Assembly: GCA_002361155.1 (NCBI GenBank)
Contig: DERZ01000034.1
Location: 1 to 14,370, forward strand
Length of the DNA stretch: 14,370 bases
Direction: 5' to 3'
Source of the DNA: Porphyromonadaceae bacterium UBA3327
GTDB taxonomy: Bacteria > Bacteroidota > Bacteroidia > Bacteroidales > Muribaculaceae
The translations under genes were made by a program, and so were the position numbers. Shown here piece by piece: positions 6,201 to 14,281 of the stretch. Every line of letters starts with the position of its first letter. Positions within the stretch are counted from its first letter, which is position 1. Below the pieces are notes generated by a model, which saw only the letters and a list, made by a program, of their open reading frames with translations, did not search any database and was not told the DNA's origin.

Positions 6201-7010
6201 ATGGAAAAAGAGACTGCAATTAGGAGGGGTGTGCCCGCCGGAGATCCGGCCGACTGGCGTCTTATATGCGTCATGTCGGCCGAAGGCATGTGCGCGTATC
6301 TTAAAAATGTCGAGGATCCGTCGGAGGAGATTGTGACATTGCTGAGCGAGCAATGGGATGCAGGCCAGACCGATCTGCTTCAGAAGATAGAGAGCACGGT
6401 CTACGACAATCCGCAGTTGCTTGACGATTTCTCGGCCGATATAGCAATTGTCACCCCCTCTCTGATGTGGGTTCCCTCTCACGTCGTGGACCGGGAGGAT
6501 GACGGAGGTGCCGGGATATTCCGAAGCGTTTATCCGGCGGCCGACGAGGATGTGATGGTCGACGAGATTGACGGTGTCGATTGCCTCTATATGCTTGTGC
6601 CCGGTCTCCAGGCATTCCTGCGGAGAACTTTCCCCGGAGCAAGATGCAGCAGTCACCTGTCGATAACCATGGCTGGATTCCGCGAGCGGGCTGCCGACAT
6701 GCCGAGGGTCTACATCGATATCAGGCGATATTGTGTGGACTTCGTGGCCTTTGACGGAGACAGGTTCCTTGCCGGAGTCTCACGTCGGTGGAACAGCCAG
6801 TCCGATATAAAATATCATCTGATGAATCTGATGGAAATCCATGGACTTGATCCTGCCGCCACTCAGGTGTCTCTTTCCGGTTTGCGTGAGGTCAAGACTT
6901 CGCTTATGAAAGATCTCCGTAAAGACATAGCCTTCGTCATGCTGACCCTGCTCCCGTCCGTAGCCGGAACCGATATGCCTCTGGCGGCAGCGTTGCTTTT
7001 GCGGAAGTGA
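6201..7010 (+). CDS. DUF3822 family protein
   Basis: A 269-aa cytoplasmic protein of the DUF3822 family, which occurs in Bacteroidota and is usually found directly upstream of rsmD, as here. Its biochemical role is not established; members are thought to have an actin/PilM-like ATPase fold. Visible family-like features are the central stretch PRVYIDIRRYCVDFVAFDGD, which alternates beta strands, then the segment NSQSDIKYHLMNLMEIHGLDP. That pattern (asp-Ile-x-Tyr-x-Leu followed by a helix and GLDP) is what I recall of the family. No signal peptide or membrane segment is seen. The length fits the family (about 260-280 aa). It heads the probable operon. Assignment rests on residue pattern plus the rsmD neighbour. 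Confidence 0.8.
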   Translation: MEKETAIRRGVPAGDPADWRLICVMSAEGMCAYLKNVEDPSEEIVTLLSEQWDAGQTDLLQKIESTVYDNPQLLDDFSADIAIVTPSLMWVPSHVVDREDDGGAGIFRSVYPAADEDVMVDEIDGVDCLYMLVPGLQAFLRRTFPGARCSSHLSITMAGFRERAADMPRVYIDIRRYCVDFVAFDGDRFLAGVSRRWNSQSDIKYHLMNLMEIHGLDPAATQVSLSGLREVKTSLMKDLRKDIAFVMLTLLPSVAGTDMPLAAALLLRK

Positions 7011-7043
7011 CGGTCATTGCGGAATTATCGATAATAACATAGA

Positions 7044-7595
7044 ATGAGGATAATCAGAGGAAAATATGGCAAAAGGCGGTTTGATGTTCCGCATAACATC
7101 ACCGCTCGTCCCACTACCGATTTCGCCCGTGAGAACATATTCAACGTAATGGAGAATATCGAGGATCTCGCGGGAAAAAGGGTACTGGATCTCTTTGCCG
7201 GTACCGGGGCGATAAGCTGGGAATTCGTGTCGCGCGGATGCTCCGAAGTCACGGCTGTGGAGGAGGCCCGCACCCAGGCTGGATTTATCCGGTCCGTGAA
7301 AGAGAAGCTCGGAGACACTGCTCTTCGGCTTGTAAAGGGGGATGTGTTCCGATATCTCGAGCGCTGCGACCGCTCTTTCGACATAGTGTTTGCCGACCCT
7401 CCGTACAATCATTCCCGATTTGCCGGGATTCCGGAACTTATCCTTAATTCCGGGGCGGTGCGCGAGGGTACGCTGGTGGTGGTGGAGCATAACCGGAACC
7501 ATGATTTCAGCAGACTGCCGGGCTTCATGCAGCAGAGAGTATATGGCAGTGTCAATTTCTCTATCTTCAGAGTTGGCGGGGATGCGGCAGAGTAG
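7044..7595 (+). CDS. rsmD: 16S rRNA (guanine(966)-N(2))-methyltransferase RsmD
   Basis: Methylates N2 of G966 in 16S rRNA during small-subunit assembly, using S-adenosylmethionine. The protein has 183 aa, the usual size. The N-terminal [16 protein letters not shown] and [15 protein letters not shown] are RsmD hallmarks. The SAM-binding motif I is [14 protein letters not shown] (residues 47-60; the usual Gly-Leu-Gly-like continuation is Ile-Ser-Trp). The catalytic N2-guanine motif DPPY is at 118-121, within [10 protein letters not shown]. The start at 7044 lies 33 nt after the DUF3822 gene with no Shine-Dalgarno. A 12-bp palindrome (ATTATCGATAAT, 7024-7035) sits in that gap, probably by chance. 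Confidence 0.95.
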   Translation: MRIIRGKYGKRRFDVPHNITARPTTDFARENIFNVMENIEDLAGKRVLDLFAGTGAISWEFVSRGCSEVTAVEEARTQAGFIRSVKEKLGDTALRLVKGDVFRYLERCDRSFDIVFADPPYNHSRFAGIPELILNSGAVREGTLVVVEHNRNHDFSRLPGFMQQRVYGSVNFSIFRVGGDAAE

Positions 7596-7641
7596 GGGGA
7601 GATGGCAAATAACAAGATCAATACATAGAATAACAGAAATA

Positions 7642-8856
7642 ATGGAAGATAATATAAAACTCGACAGGGTGGAGGATGCACTCGAGGATTTCCGGAACGG
7701 AAAATTTCTCGTTGTGGTGGATGACGAGGATCGTGAAAACGAGGGAGACCTCATCATAGCGGCTGAAAAGATCACTCCGGAGGATGTGAATTTTATGCTG
7801 AAGAATGCACGCGGCGTTCTCTGCGCCCCTGTCACGCTGGACCGTTGCGCCCGTCTCGGGCTTACGAAGCAGGTGGATGACAACACTTCGGTGCTGGGTA
7901 CGCCGTTTACCGTTACTGTCGACAAACTTGAAGGATGCTCCACGGGTGTTTCGATCCAGGACCGTGCGGCAACAATACGCGCTTTGGCGGACCCTGCCTC
8001 GACTCCGGAGACATTCGGACGTCCAGGCCATATCAACCCGCTTTACGCCCAGGACCGCGGAGTACTTCAGCGCGCGGGCCACACCGAGGCCGCTGTGGAT
8101 CTTGCGAGGCTTGCCGGCCTTCAGCCTGTCGCCGCACTTATGGAAATCATGAGCGATGACGGCTCCATGGCAAGACTTCCCGAATTGCGCCGCCGCGCCG
8201 ACGAATGGGGCCTCAAGCTTATAAGCATACGCGACCTCATCGCTTTCCGGCTGAACCACGACTCGCTTGTGGAAATAGGCGAGGAGGTGGACATGCCGAC
8301 CATATACGGCCATTTCAGGCTTATCCCTTTCCGCCAGAAAGACAATAATCTGGAGCATATCGCCCTTATCAAGGGTGATGTGGCTGGAGAGGATCCGGTG
8401 CTTGTCCGGGTTCATTCGTCGTGCATGACCGGCGACATATTCGGCTCGCAGCGGTGCGAATGCGGCGAACAGCTTCATCTCGCGATGAAGATGATAGAGC
8501 GCGAGGGAAGAGGCGCCGTGGTTTATCTCAGTCAGGAAGGACGCGGCATAGGACTGATGGACAAGATCAAAGCCTACAAGCTGCAGGAAAATGGCCTTGA
8601 TACGGTCGATGCCAATCTTCACCTCGGTCACAAGGCCGATGAGCGCGACTACGGCGTGGGGGCGAATATACTCCATGCTCTCGGAATAAAGAACATGCGC
8701 CTGATGACCAACAACCCTGTGAAGCGTATCGGACTTGAAGGATATGGGTTGAACATCAGCGAAATAGTTCCCCTTGAGATCACTCCGAATCCTTACAACG
8801 AAAGGTACATGGAGACGAAAAAGAACCGTATGGGTCACATTCTAAACAAAGTCTGA
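7642..8856 (+). CDS. ribBA: Bifunctional 3,4-dihydroxy-2-butanone-4-phosphate synthase / GTP cyclohydrolase II
   Basis: Supplies both starting branches of riboflavin synthesis: it makes dihydroxybutanone phosphate from ribulose 5-phosphate and opens the GTP ring to the pyrimidine precursor. The protein has 404 aa, typical of the fusion. The RibB half spans about residues 1-205, with the acidic metal-binding loop [11 protein letters not shown] (27-37), [10 protein letters not shown] (99-108) and [17 protein letters not shown] (144-160). The RibA half spans about 206-400, with zinc ligands Cys261, Cys272 and Cys274 ([17 protein letters not shown]), QEGRGIGL (298-305), [19 protein letters not shown] and [15 protein letters not shown]. 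All expected catalytic positions appear intact. The start at 7642 ([14 protein letters not shown]) is at the natural beginning of the RibB domain; an upstream extension of the frame to 7390 overlaps rsmD and has no homologous look. No FMN riboswitch is seen upstream, in keeping with its place inside an operon. Confidence 0.96.
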   Translation: MEDNIKLDRVEDALEDFRNGKFLVVVDDEDRENEGDLIIAAEKITPEDVNFMLKNARGVLCAPVTLDRCARLGLTKQVDDNTSVLGTPFTVTVDKLEGCSTGVSIQDRAATIRALADPASTPETFGRPGHINPLYAQDRGVLQRAGHTEAAVDLARLAGLQPVAALMEIMSDDGSMARLPELRRRADEWGLKLISIRDLIAFRLNHDSLVEIGEEVDMPTIYGHFRLIPFRQKDNNLEHIALIKGDVAGEDPVLVRVHSSCMTGDIFGSQRCECGEQLHLAMKMIEREGRGAVVYLSQEGRGIGLMDKIKAYKLQENGLDTVDANLHLGHKADERDYGVGANILHALGIKNMRLMTNNPVKRIGLEGYGLNISEIVPLEITPNPYNERYMETKKNRMGHILNKV

Positions 8857-8858
8857 CA

Positions 8859-11657
8859 ATGAGAATAGAGAAATTTCTCGCCGTGTTGGGCATAACTGCC
8901 GGGATATTTGCCGCCACCGACACGGATGCCGCGCAGAAAAAGGCTCTCGGCCATGATGATTTCGATGCGTGGAAGTCTGTGAGGAATCATTCCATATCGC
9001 GCAACGGAGAATGGAGCGCGTACTCGGTTAACCCTCAGGAGGGCGACGGAACGCTGGTGCTTTATAACACCAAAAGCGGAAAACGGGTGGAGATAGGTCG
9101 CGGATACAATCCCGGATTTACTGCCGACAGCCGTTGGGCGGTAGTCCAGATCAAAGCTCCGTTCGCCGATACCAGGAAGGCAAAGATTGCCAAGAAGAAG
9201 GATCATGAAATGCCGCAGGATTCACTCGCCATTGTCAATCTGGCTTCAATGAAGATTACGAAATACGGAGACGTACTCGACTATAAGCTGGGAGAGGAAG
9301 GCGGCGACTGGGTGGCGTGGAAAAGCTGCGACACCACACTGGTGGCGCCGAAACTCCTTTCCGATAAAGAGTGCGGCCGGCCGCTGGTGACCATGGACCT
9401 CGTCAGCGGGACACGTAAAGTCACCAACTGGGTGGACCATTTCTGTTTTTCCAGAAACGGTGCGAGACTTGCCCTTACCGTAAAGAAGCCAGAGAAAGAT
9501 TCTCTTGCCACCAACAGCGTGGGAGTGATGTTGCTCCCGGACACATCGTATACGATAGTGGACCGGGACAAGGCTTTCTACGGAATGCCCGCTCTTGACG
9601 ACAACGGCACCATGCTGGCATATACCGCCTCAGAGGATTCCATAAAGACCGGCACACGCCGTGCCGAAGTCTTTCTCAGCGATCTGCGCCATGAGATGAA
9701 GACCCCGTCCCGTATCGATATCGACAAAAAGGATGCGGCCGGCAATCCGCTCAGACCCAACCAGTATACCGCTCTAAGATTTTCGCATAACGGCAGGCGT
9801 CTTATCGGCGGCGTGGCGCCGGTGATCGCTCCCGACGACACCACGATAGTGGACTTCGAGAAAGGCAAGCTTGATATCTGGGTATGGGACCGTGCCATGA
9901 CTCCTCCGAAGGATCTCAGCACACTCAAGGAGCAGCAGAAGAACAACTATCCGGTAGTGGTGGACATCGCCACCCGGAATTCGGTGCTCGTCACGGATTC
10001 GCCTCTGGCGCGGGTCGAGACTCCCGACCGCTGGGACGGAGACTGGGCTCTTGTGGTGGATCCCGGATTTGCGGCGGTGGCTTATCAGTGGGATTATTTC
10101 TACCCCACGCCGATGCACGTGGTCAATGTCATGACAGGAGAGAAGCGTGACGCCGGAGAATTTCAGGGAGAACTCGGTTATGAACTCTCTCCATGCGACC
10201 GCTATGTGATATGGTTCGAGGACCGGAATTATCATGTCTACGACATAGAGCGGGGAGTGACGCGCGAGATAAGCGGCAAAGTGCCGTATCCGCTGTGGGA
10301 TCTCGACGACCGGCATCCCTGTCCCTCGCAGCCCCGCGGCATAGCGGGATGGAGCCGCAATGACGAGAGGGTGCTGGTCTATGACCGGCACGACATCTGG
10401 AGTCTCGATCCCAAGGGAGAGGCGGACCCGGTATGTCTCACCGACGGCGAGGGCCGCAGAAGAAACGTCCGTTTTGAATACACCAATACCGATCCGGAGA
10501 AGCACCGCTTCCTCAGCGACGGCGACCTGATGCTCCTTTCGGTGTTCGACTATAAGGACAAGTATCGCGGACTCGCCACCATGCGTTACGGCAAACCTGA
10601 AGCTCCGGCTGTGGAGGTGCTCGACAAATATAATTTCTCGCAGATACGCAAGGCTGCCGATGCGGATGTGTTCACCTGGCAGCGGGCCAATTTCAACACA
10701 TCTCCGGATATATGGCTCAGCCGAGGTACGAAATTCGCGCAGGCCCGTCGTCTGTCGGACGCAAATCCGCAGATGAGTGAATATTCCTGGGGCACTGCCC
10801 GGCTTGAGCGGTGGTACGCCTACGACGGTTCTCCTTCCGAGGGCGTGCTATATGTTCCCGAGAATATCGATCCGAATAAGAAGTATCCCATGCTCTGCGT
10901 GTTTTATGAGACAGGTTCGGAGGACCTCTATGTGCATTACACCATGGAACCCTCCTGGAGCTGGGTGAACTATCCTTTCTATGTGAGCCGGGGGTATGTG
11001 GTGTTCGTACCCGATATCCATTACACTTCCGGACGGCCCGGCGAAGATGCCTACAATTATGTATGTTCGGGAGCCGAGGAGATGTGCCGCCGATATCCCT
11101 GGATCGACAAGGACCGTATCGGCATAGACGGACAGAGCTGGGGCGGCTATCAGACCGCTTATCTCGTAACACGCACCGATATGTTCGCATGTGCCGGAAG
11201 CGGCGCGCCGGTGGCCAACATGACATCGGCCTACGGTGGAATCCGCTGGGGAACCGGCGACTCCCGCCAGGCCCAGTATGAGGTGGGCCAGAGCCGAATC
11301 GGCGGAACTCTGTGGGAGCGGCCGGAGATGTACATCCAGTCTTCCCCCGTTTTCCATGCCGACAGAGTGCATACTCCTCTGCTCATCATGCACAATGACG
11401 AGGATGGCGCCGTGCCATGGTACCAGGGAATAGAGATGTTCATGGCTTTGCGCAGACTGCAGCGTCCGGTGTGGATGCTGCAATACAATGGCGAGGCCCA
11501 CAATATCCGTGCCCGCAAGAACCGTAAGGATATCACAAAGCGGTTCCAGCAGTTCTTCGACCACTATCTCAAGGGAGACCCGATGCCGAAATGGATGAAA
11601 GAGGGAATTCCTGCCATCCGCAAGGGACAGGAGTGGAATTTCGAACTGATGGAATAA
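8859..11657 (+). CDS. Exported S9-family (prolyl oligopeptidase-type) serine peptidase
   Basis: A predicted exported exopeptidase or oligopeptidase of 932 aa, probably periplasmic or surface-attached, acting on small peptides. Residues 1 to about 24 look like a weak signal peptide (MRIEKFLAVLGITAGIFAAT, then an Ala-rich site). Residues about 35-640 form the long N-terminal beta-propeller region that gates access. The alpha/beta-hydrolase catalytic domain starts about residue 650. It holds the nucleophile Ser760 in GQSWGGYQTAY, the acid Asp849 in HNDEDGAVPW and His881 in GEAHNIR, so the triad is complete and in the right order. The exact specificity (prolyl, dipeptidyl or acyl-aminoacyl) cannot be read from sequence. 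It starts 2 nt after the ribBA stop and is likely translated from the same mRNA; a link with riboflavin synthesis is not implied. A GC-rich hairpin lies just downstream. Confidence 0.93.
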   Translation: MRIEKFLAVLGITAGIFAATDTDAAQKKALGHDDFDAWKSVRNHSISRNGEWSAYSVNPQEGDGTLVLYNTKSGKRVEIGRGYNPGFTADSRWAVVQIKAPFADTRKAKIAKKKDHEMPQDSLAIVNLASMKITKYGDVLDYKLGEEGGDWVAWKSCDTTLVAPKLLSDKECGRPLVTMDLVSGTRKVTNWVDHFCFSRNGARLALTVKKPEKDSLATNSVGVMLLPDTSYTIVDRDKAFYGMPALDDNGTMLAYTASEDSIKTGTRRAEVFLSDLRHEMKTPSRIDIDKKDAAGNPLRPNQYTALRFSHNGRRLIGGVAPVIAPDDTTIVDFEKGKLDIWVWDRAMTPPKDLSTLKEQQKNNYPVVVDIATRNSVLVTDSPLARVETPDRWDGDWALVVDPGFAAVAYQWDYFYPTPMHVVNVMTGEKRDAGEFQGELGYELSPCDRYVIWFEDRNYHVYDIERGVTREISGKVPYPLWDLDDRHPCPSQPRGIAGWSRNDERVLVYDRHDIWSLDPKGEADPVCLTDGEGRRRNVRFEYTNTDPEKHRFLSDGDLMLLSVFDYKDKYRGLATMRYGKPEAPAVEVLDKYNFSQIRKAADADVFTWQRANFNTSPDIWLSRGTKFAQARRLSDANPQMSEYSWGTARLERWYAYDGSPSEGVLYVPENIDPNKKYPMLCVFYETGSEDLYVHYTMEPSWSWVNYPFYVSRGYVVFVPDIHYTSGRPGEDAYNYVCSGAEEMCRRYPWIDKDRIGIDGQSWGGYQTAYLVTRTDMFACAGSGAPVANMTSAYGGIRWGTGDSRQAQYEVGQSRIGGTLWERPEMYIQSSPVFHADRVHTPLLIMHNDEDGAVPWYQGIEMFMALRRLQRPVWMLQYNGEAHNIRARKNRKDITKRFQQFFDHYLKGDPMPKWMKEGIPAIRKGQEWNFELME

Positions 11658-11684
11658 ATAAAAATAATGGAATAGCGATTAAAA

Positions 11685-11708
11685 CCGGCCCGGCATATAC
11701 CGGGCCGG
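11685..11708 (+). terminator. Perfect GC-rich hairpin between the S9 peptidase and DUF1460-like genes
   Basis: CCGGCCCGG (11685-11693) and CCGGGCCGG (11700-11708) form a perfect 9-bp stem around the loop CATATA, 27 nt after the peptidase stop and 14 nt before the next ATG. The following bases (ACACTTAATAAA) contain no T run. It is therefore either a T-poor terminator or an mRNA-stabilising or attenuating stem that lets downstream transcription continue. No promoter is visible for the next gene, which argues for at least partial read-through. Confidence 0.5.
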
Positions 11709-11722
11709 ACACTTAATAAATA

Positions 11723-12580
11723 ATGACGGATACTTTAAAAAAATTGATTATGGCGGTAATCATGGCCGCCTCATGCTATGGGGAGGGGGAGGCCGTGAGG
11801 GTGCATTGTCCTTCCGATACGGCCTCTGCTATGGAGACAGTCAGACGGTTTGCAGCTCCGGGCTCGTACCCCTCCGCCGTGGCTGGAGATATCGCCATGC
11901 TTTTCGAGGGGATCTCCTACGAAAGCGCTATGAGAACCGATTCTGCAGGGATGCTGCAGTTGCGTCTGGATGCTTTCGACGAGATGAGCTTTGTCAACAC
12001 TGTGGGAGCCCTTTCGAAAACAGCTGTCAGGCCCGGTGTGGCCCGGATCCGGGACATAGAGGAGGCACTGGTCTCGATGTCGTGTCGGCGCGGCGAAGAA
12101 AGCGGTTTTCCCTCCATCATGGCGTATGGAGCCGACTGGGCCATCGACAACAGGGGGCGTGGGAATGTCGTGGAACTTACGGAGAGCTTTTCCCGTCTTT
12201 TCAAGACAAAGTCGCTTGATTATCTGACGCGCCACCGTTCGGAATTCCCCGCTCTCGCCGATTCCGCGGCGTTCGACCGGCAGAAGATGATAGAGATGGG
12301 ATTCAGAAGCCATAAGATTCCTTATATGAAGCGGCAGAGTTTCGAATGGAAGGATGTGGAGTCCGAGATGGCGGACGGCGATATTGTGATGCTGCTCGGA
12401 AACAATCCTGAATTCGACTGGCTTGCCGTGGGTTTCGTCATACAAAAAGAGGATGGATTCCATCTTCTTCACGCATCTCCCGAAGAGGGTAAGGTGGTAC
12501 TTGAGGAGATGCCGCTCTCAAGATACGTGAAGAAATATGCCGGCCAGATCTATGGATACCGGTGGTTCCGGCTGAAATAG
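11723..12580 (+). CDS. DUF1460-like (amidase-like) exported protein, apparently without catalytic residues
   Basis: The 285-aa protein has the layout of the DUF1460 family, NlpC/P60-related N-acetylmuramoyl-alanine amidase-like proteins common in Bacteroidota. The N-terminus is hydrophobic and contains AASC (Cys18), a possible lipoprotein site followed by acidic residues, or else a plain signal peptide. ISYESAM (64-70) stands where the family usually has a PYvaGTL-type segment. FDEMSFVNTVGALS (85-98) matches the usual FDCxTFVExVLAL, with Glu87 in place of the catalytic Cys. AYGADWAIDNRGRGNVVELT (134-153) matches the family's YFSDW-type stretch. FDWLAVGFVI (231-240) matches a DxSHVGF segment, with Ala235 in place of the active-site His. 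LLHAS (248-252) is retained. I infer a pseudoenzyme, perhaps binding peptidoglycan. The reading frame is intact with no internal stops, so it is not a decayed gene. Family assignment is from remembered motifs. Confidence 0.75.
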   Translation: MTDTLKKLIMAVIMAASCYGEGEAVRVHCPSDTASAMETVRRFAAPGSYPSAVAGDIAMLFEGISYESAMRTDSAGMLQLRLDAFDEMSFVNTVGALSKTAVRPGVARIRDIEEALVSMSCRRGEESGFPSIMAYGADWAIDNRGRGNVVELTESFSRLFKTKSLDYLTRHRSEFPALADSAAFDRQKMIEMGFRSHKIPYMKRQSFEWKDVESEMADGDIVMLLGNNPEFDWLAVGFVIQKEDGFHLLHASPEEGKVVLEEMPLSRYVKKYAGQIYGYRWFRLK

Positions 12581-12619
12581 TTCCCGGCTGCTCTGCGATA
12601 TTTCCAGAAATCCTACTGT

Positions 12620-13513
12620 ATGATACATTTTGTAAACGCCAAAATCAATATAGGGTTGCAGATTGCGGGGCGTCGTCCCGATGGCTATCACAATCTGCGC
12701 ACTCTGTTTTATCCTGTGGGCCTGTATGCCGGTACTCCCGCCAACCCGGTGCGGTTCTGCGACATTCTCGAGGTTACTTCGCCCTCAGGCAAGGATCGGC
12801 CCTGCCTTGAGGTATCCTTCGGAGGCCGTGCGCTGGACTGTCCTCCTGAGAAAAATCTTGTTACGCGGGCAGCTGAACTGTACATGTCCCGATTTGCCGG
12901 TCCGGGGTTTTCTGCTCGGCTTTATCTTGAGAAACATCTGCCCGACGGTGCCGGAATGGGAGGGGGGAGCGCCGATGCGGCGTTTACGTTCACCGCGCTC
13001 GCCCGTGCTGACCGTGGCGATGTATGGGTCCGGGAGAATCGTGACGTGATAGCTTCGGCGCTACTGACACTCGGCGCCGACTGTCCGTTCTTTGCCTATA
13101 ACCGGCCGATGTATGCCGAGGGAATAGGGGAGGAACTCGAAGAGGTCCCGCTGGATCTCTCGGGGATGTGGCTGTTGGCTGTCAAGCCGGGTCTTCACAT
13201 CTCTACCGGAGAGGCTTTTGCTGGCGTGGCGCCGCGTGAGCATGGTTTCGACCTGAGAAAGCTTGCCGGACTGCCTCTGCAGGAATGGCGTGACCTGGCC
13301 GTCAATGATTTCGAGCAGTCTTTGTTCCCGCGCTATCCCGGATTGCGTCAAATCAGGGAGGAGCTGTATGCCGGTGGAGCGCTGTACGCTTCGCTTTCCG
13401 GAAGCGGCAGTGTGGTGTATGGAATTTTTTCGGACAGGGAGACTGCCGCCGGTGTCGCGGACACTATTGTTGAAAATCCAACCATACAGGCCGCATATTT
13501 GTTAATGCTGTAG
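12620..13513 (+). CDS. ispE: 4-diphosphocytidyl-2-C-methyl-D-erythritol kinase
   Basis: Phosphorylates CDP-methylerythritol with ATP in the non-mevalonate (MEP) route to isoprenoids. The protein has 297 aa, slightly above the usual 270-290. It is a GHMP kinase. Substrate-binding AKINIGLQIAGRRPDGYHNL is at 7-26 with Lys8 and Asn10. The ATP-binding glycine loop is LPDGAGMGGGSADAA (107-121). GADCPFF (152-158) carries catalytic Asp154, and SGSGSVVYG is the C-terminal GHMP motif. All key residues are present. The start at 12620 is 39 nt after the upstream gene, directly before the conserved N-terminal segment. No promoter is evident in the gap, so co-transcription with the DUF1460-like gene is likely. 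Confidence 0.96.
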   Translation: MIHFVNAKINIGLQIAGRRPDGYHNLRTLFYPVGLYAGTPANPVRFCDILEVTSPSGKDRPCLEVSFGGRALDCPPEKNLVTRAAELYMSRFAGPGFSARLYLEKHLPDGAGMGGGSADAAFTFTALARADRGDVWVRENRDVIASALLTLGADCPFFAYNRPMYAEGIGEELEEVPLDLSGMWLLAVKPGLHISTGEAFAGVAPREHGFDLRKLAGLPLQEWRDLAVNDFEQSLFPRYPGLRQIREELYAGGALYASLSGSGSVVYGIFSDRETAAGVADTIVENPTIQAAYLLML

Positions 13514-13603
13514 GCATTGTAGAATATTGACGGATATTTTTATCATCAATCATCGAATTTAACAAATGTTGGCAAGAAATTTGCTGTAAAAACACACAGC
13601 CTT

Positions 13604-14269
13604 ATGGGTAAGAATAAAAATAAAAATCGTTTTTGGGGAGGTCGTGATGTGTCCCCGGAAGGAGATGATATGGAAGAAAAGAGAGACAAGATGAAGGAAA
13701 AAGAGGAAATTCCCGAAGAAGTGGCCGAATCTCAGGAGGCCACATCTGCCGACGCGTCTGAAACAGATGAAGTGACGGCGGAGGACGTCGATCTGTTGTC
13801 GGAAGAGGATAATGCTCGGAATGAGGTGGAGGAACTCAGGTCGCAGCTCGAAAAAGAGAAGAAGGAGTATATGTTCCTTATGGCTGAGTTTGACAATTTC
13901 CGCAAACGTACGCTCAGAGAGAAATCGGAACTGATAAAGAATGCTGCAGAGTCCGCGTTCAAGGGGCTGTTGCCGATTGTCGACGATTTCGAGCGGGCGC
14001 TTAAGGCTACCGAAGGCGTCAGCGATGCTGGAGCTGTCCGCGAAGGAATGGAACTCATATATAAGAAACTTAAGAAATACATGGAGCAGAACGGTGTCAG
14101 GGAGATGGATCCGGAGGATCGCGACTTCGACGCCGACCGCCATGAAGCAATATCCGCCGTGCCGGTTCCTGATGAGTCCCTGAAAGGAAAGATCCTCGAC
14201 ACGGTGGAGAAGGGCTATACAATCAATGATAAAGTGCTTCGCCATGCGAGAGTGGTTGTAGGCCAGTAA
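13604..14269 (+). CDS. grpE: Co-chaperone GrpE (nucleotide exchange factor for DnaK)
   Basis: Releases ADP from DnaK to drive the chaperone cycle and acts as a thermosensor. The protein has 221 aa. Residues 1 to about 70 are highly charged and low-complexity, as usual for GrpE. The coiled-coil dimerisation helix starts about residue 72 (NEVEELRSQLEKEKKEY) and runs into the conserved MAEFDNFRKRTLREK. The C-terminal beta domain has the signature DADRHEAISAVPVPDESL followed by VEKGYTINDKVLRHARVVV. The start at 13604 is assumed; an in-frame ATG at 13670 would remove 22 charged residues and cannot be excluded. dnaJ follows after 12 nt, the usual Bacteroidota pairing. No CIRCE (HrcA) operator is seen in the 90 nt upstream, so HrcA control is not indicated. 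Confidence 0.96.
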   Translation: MGKNKNKNRFWGGRDVSPEGDDMEEKRDKMKEKEEIPEEVAESQEATSADASETDEVTAEDVDLLSEEDNARNEVEELRSQLEKEKKEYMFLMAEFDNFRKRTLREKSELIKNAAESAFKGLLPIVDDFERALKATEGVSDAGAVREGMELIYKKLKKYMEQNGVREMDPEDRDFDADRHEAISAVPVPDESLKGKILDTVEKGYTINDKVLRHARVVVGQ

Positions 14270-14281
14270 TTCACACCGACT

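Noticed and set aside
5038..6219. Open frame of 393 codons on the minus strand opposite the asparaginase gene
   Set aside because: It mirrors the codons of a well-supported gene, has no recognisable domain or promoter, and such long antisense frames are common opposite GC-rich codon-biased genes.
7024..7035. 12-bp palindrome ATTATCGATAAT between DUF3822 and rsmD as an operator
   Set aside because: It is short, A/T-rich, inside an operon and has no second copy; chance is sufficient.
7390..7641. N-terminal extension of ribBA overlapping rsmD
   Set aside because: The extension reads rsmD sequence in another frame; the RibB domain starts naturally at the ATG at 7642.
7618..8838. Open frame of 406 codons on the minus strand opposite ribBA
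   Set aside because: It is the shadow of a clearly conserved bifunctional enzyme gene; its translation has no coherent motifs.
9774..10505. Open frame of 243 codons on the minus strand inside the S9 peptidase gene
   Set aside because: It lies wholly within the propeller region of a well-supported gene and shows only shadow sequence.
13576..13583. GAAATTTG as a -7 element for grpE
   Set aside because: The first conserved T is missing and no TTTG lies about 20 bp upstream. A second partial match at 13535-13542 (TATTTTTA) also lacks a -33 box. A promoter in this gap is plausible but not supported well enough to annotate.
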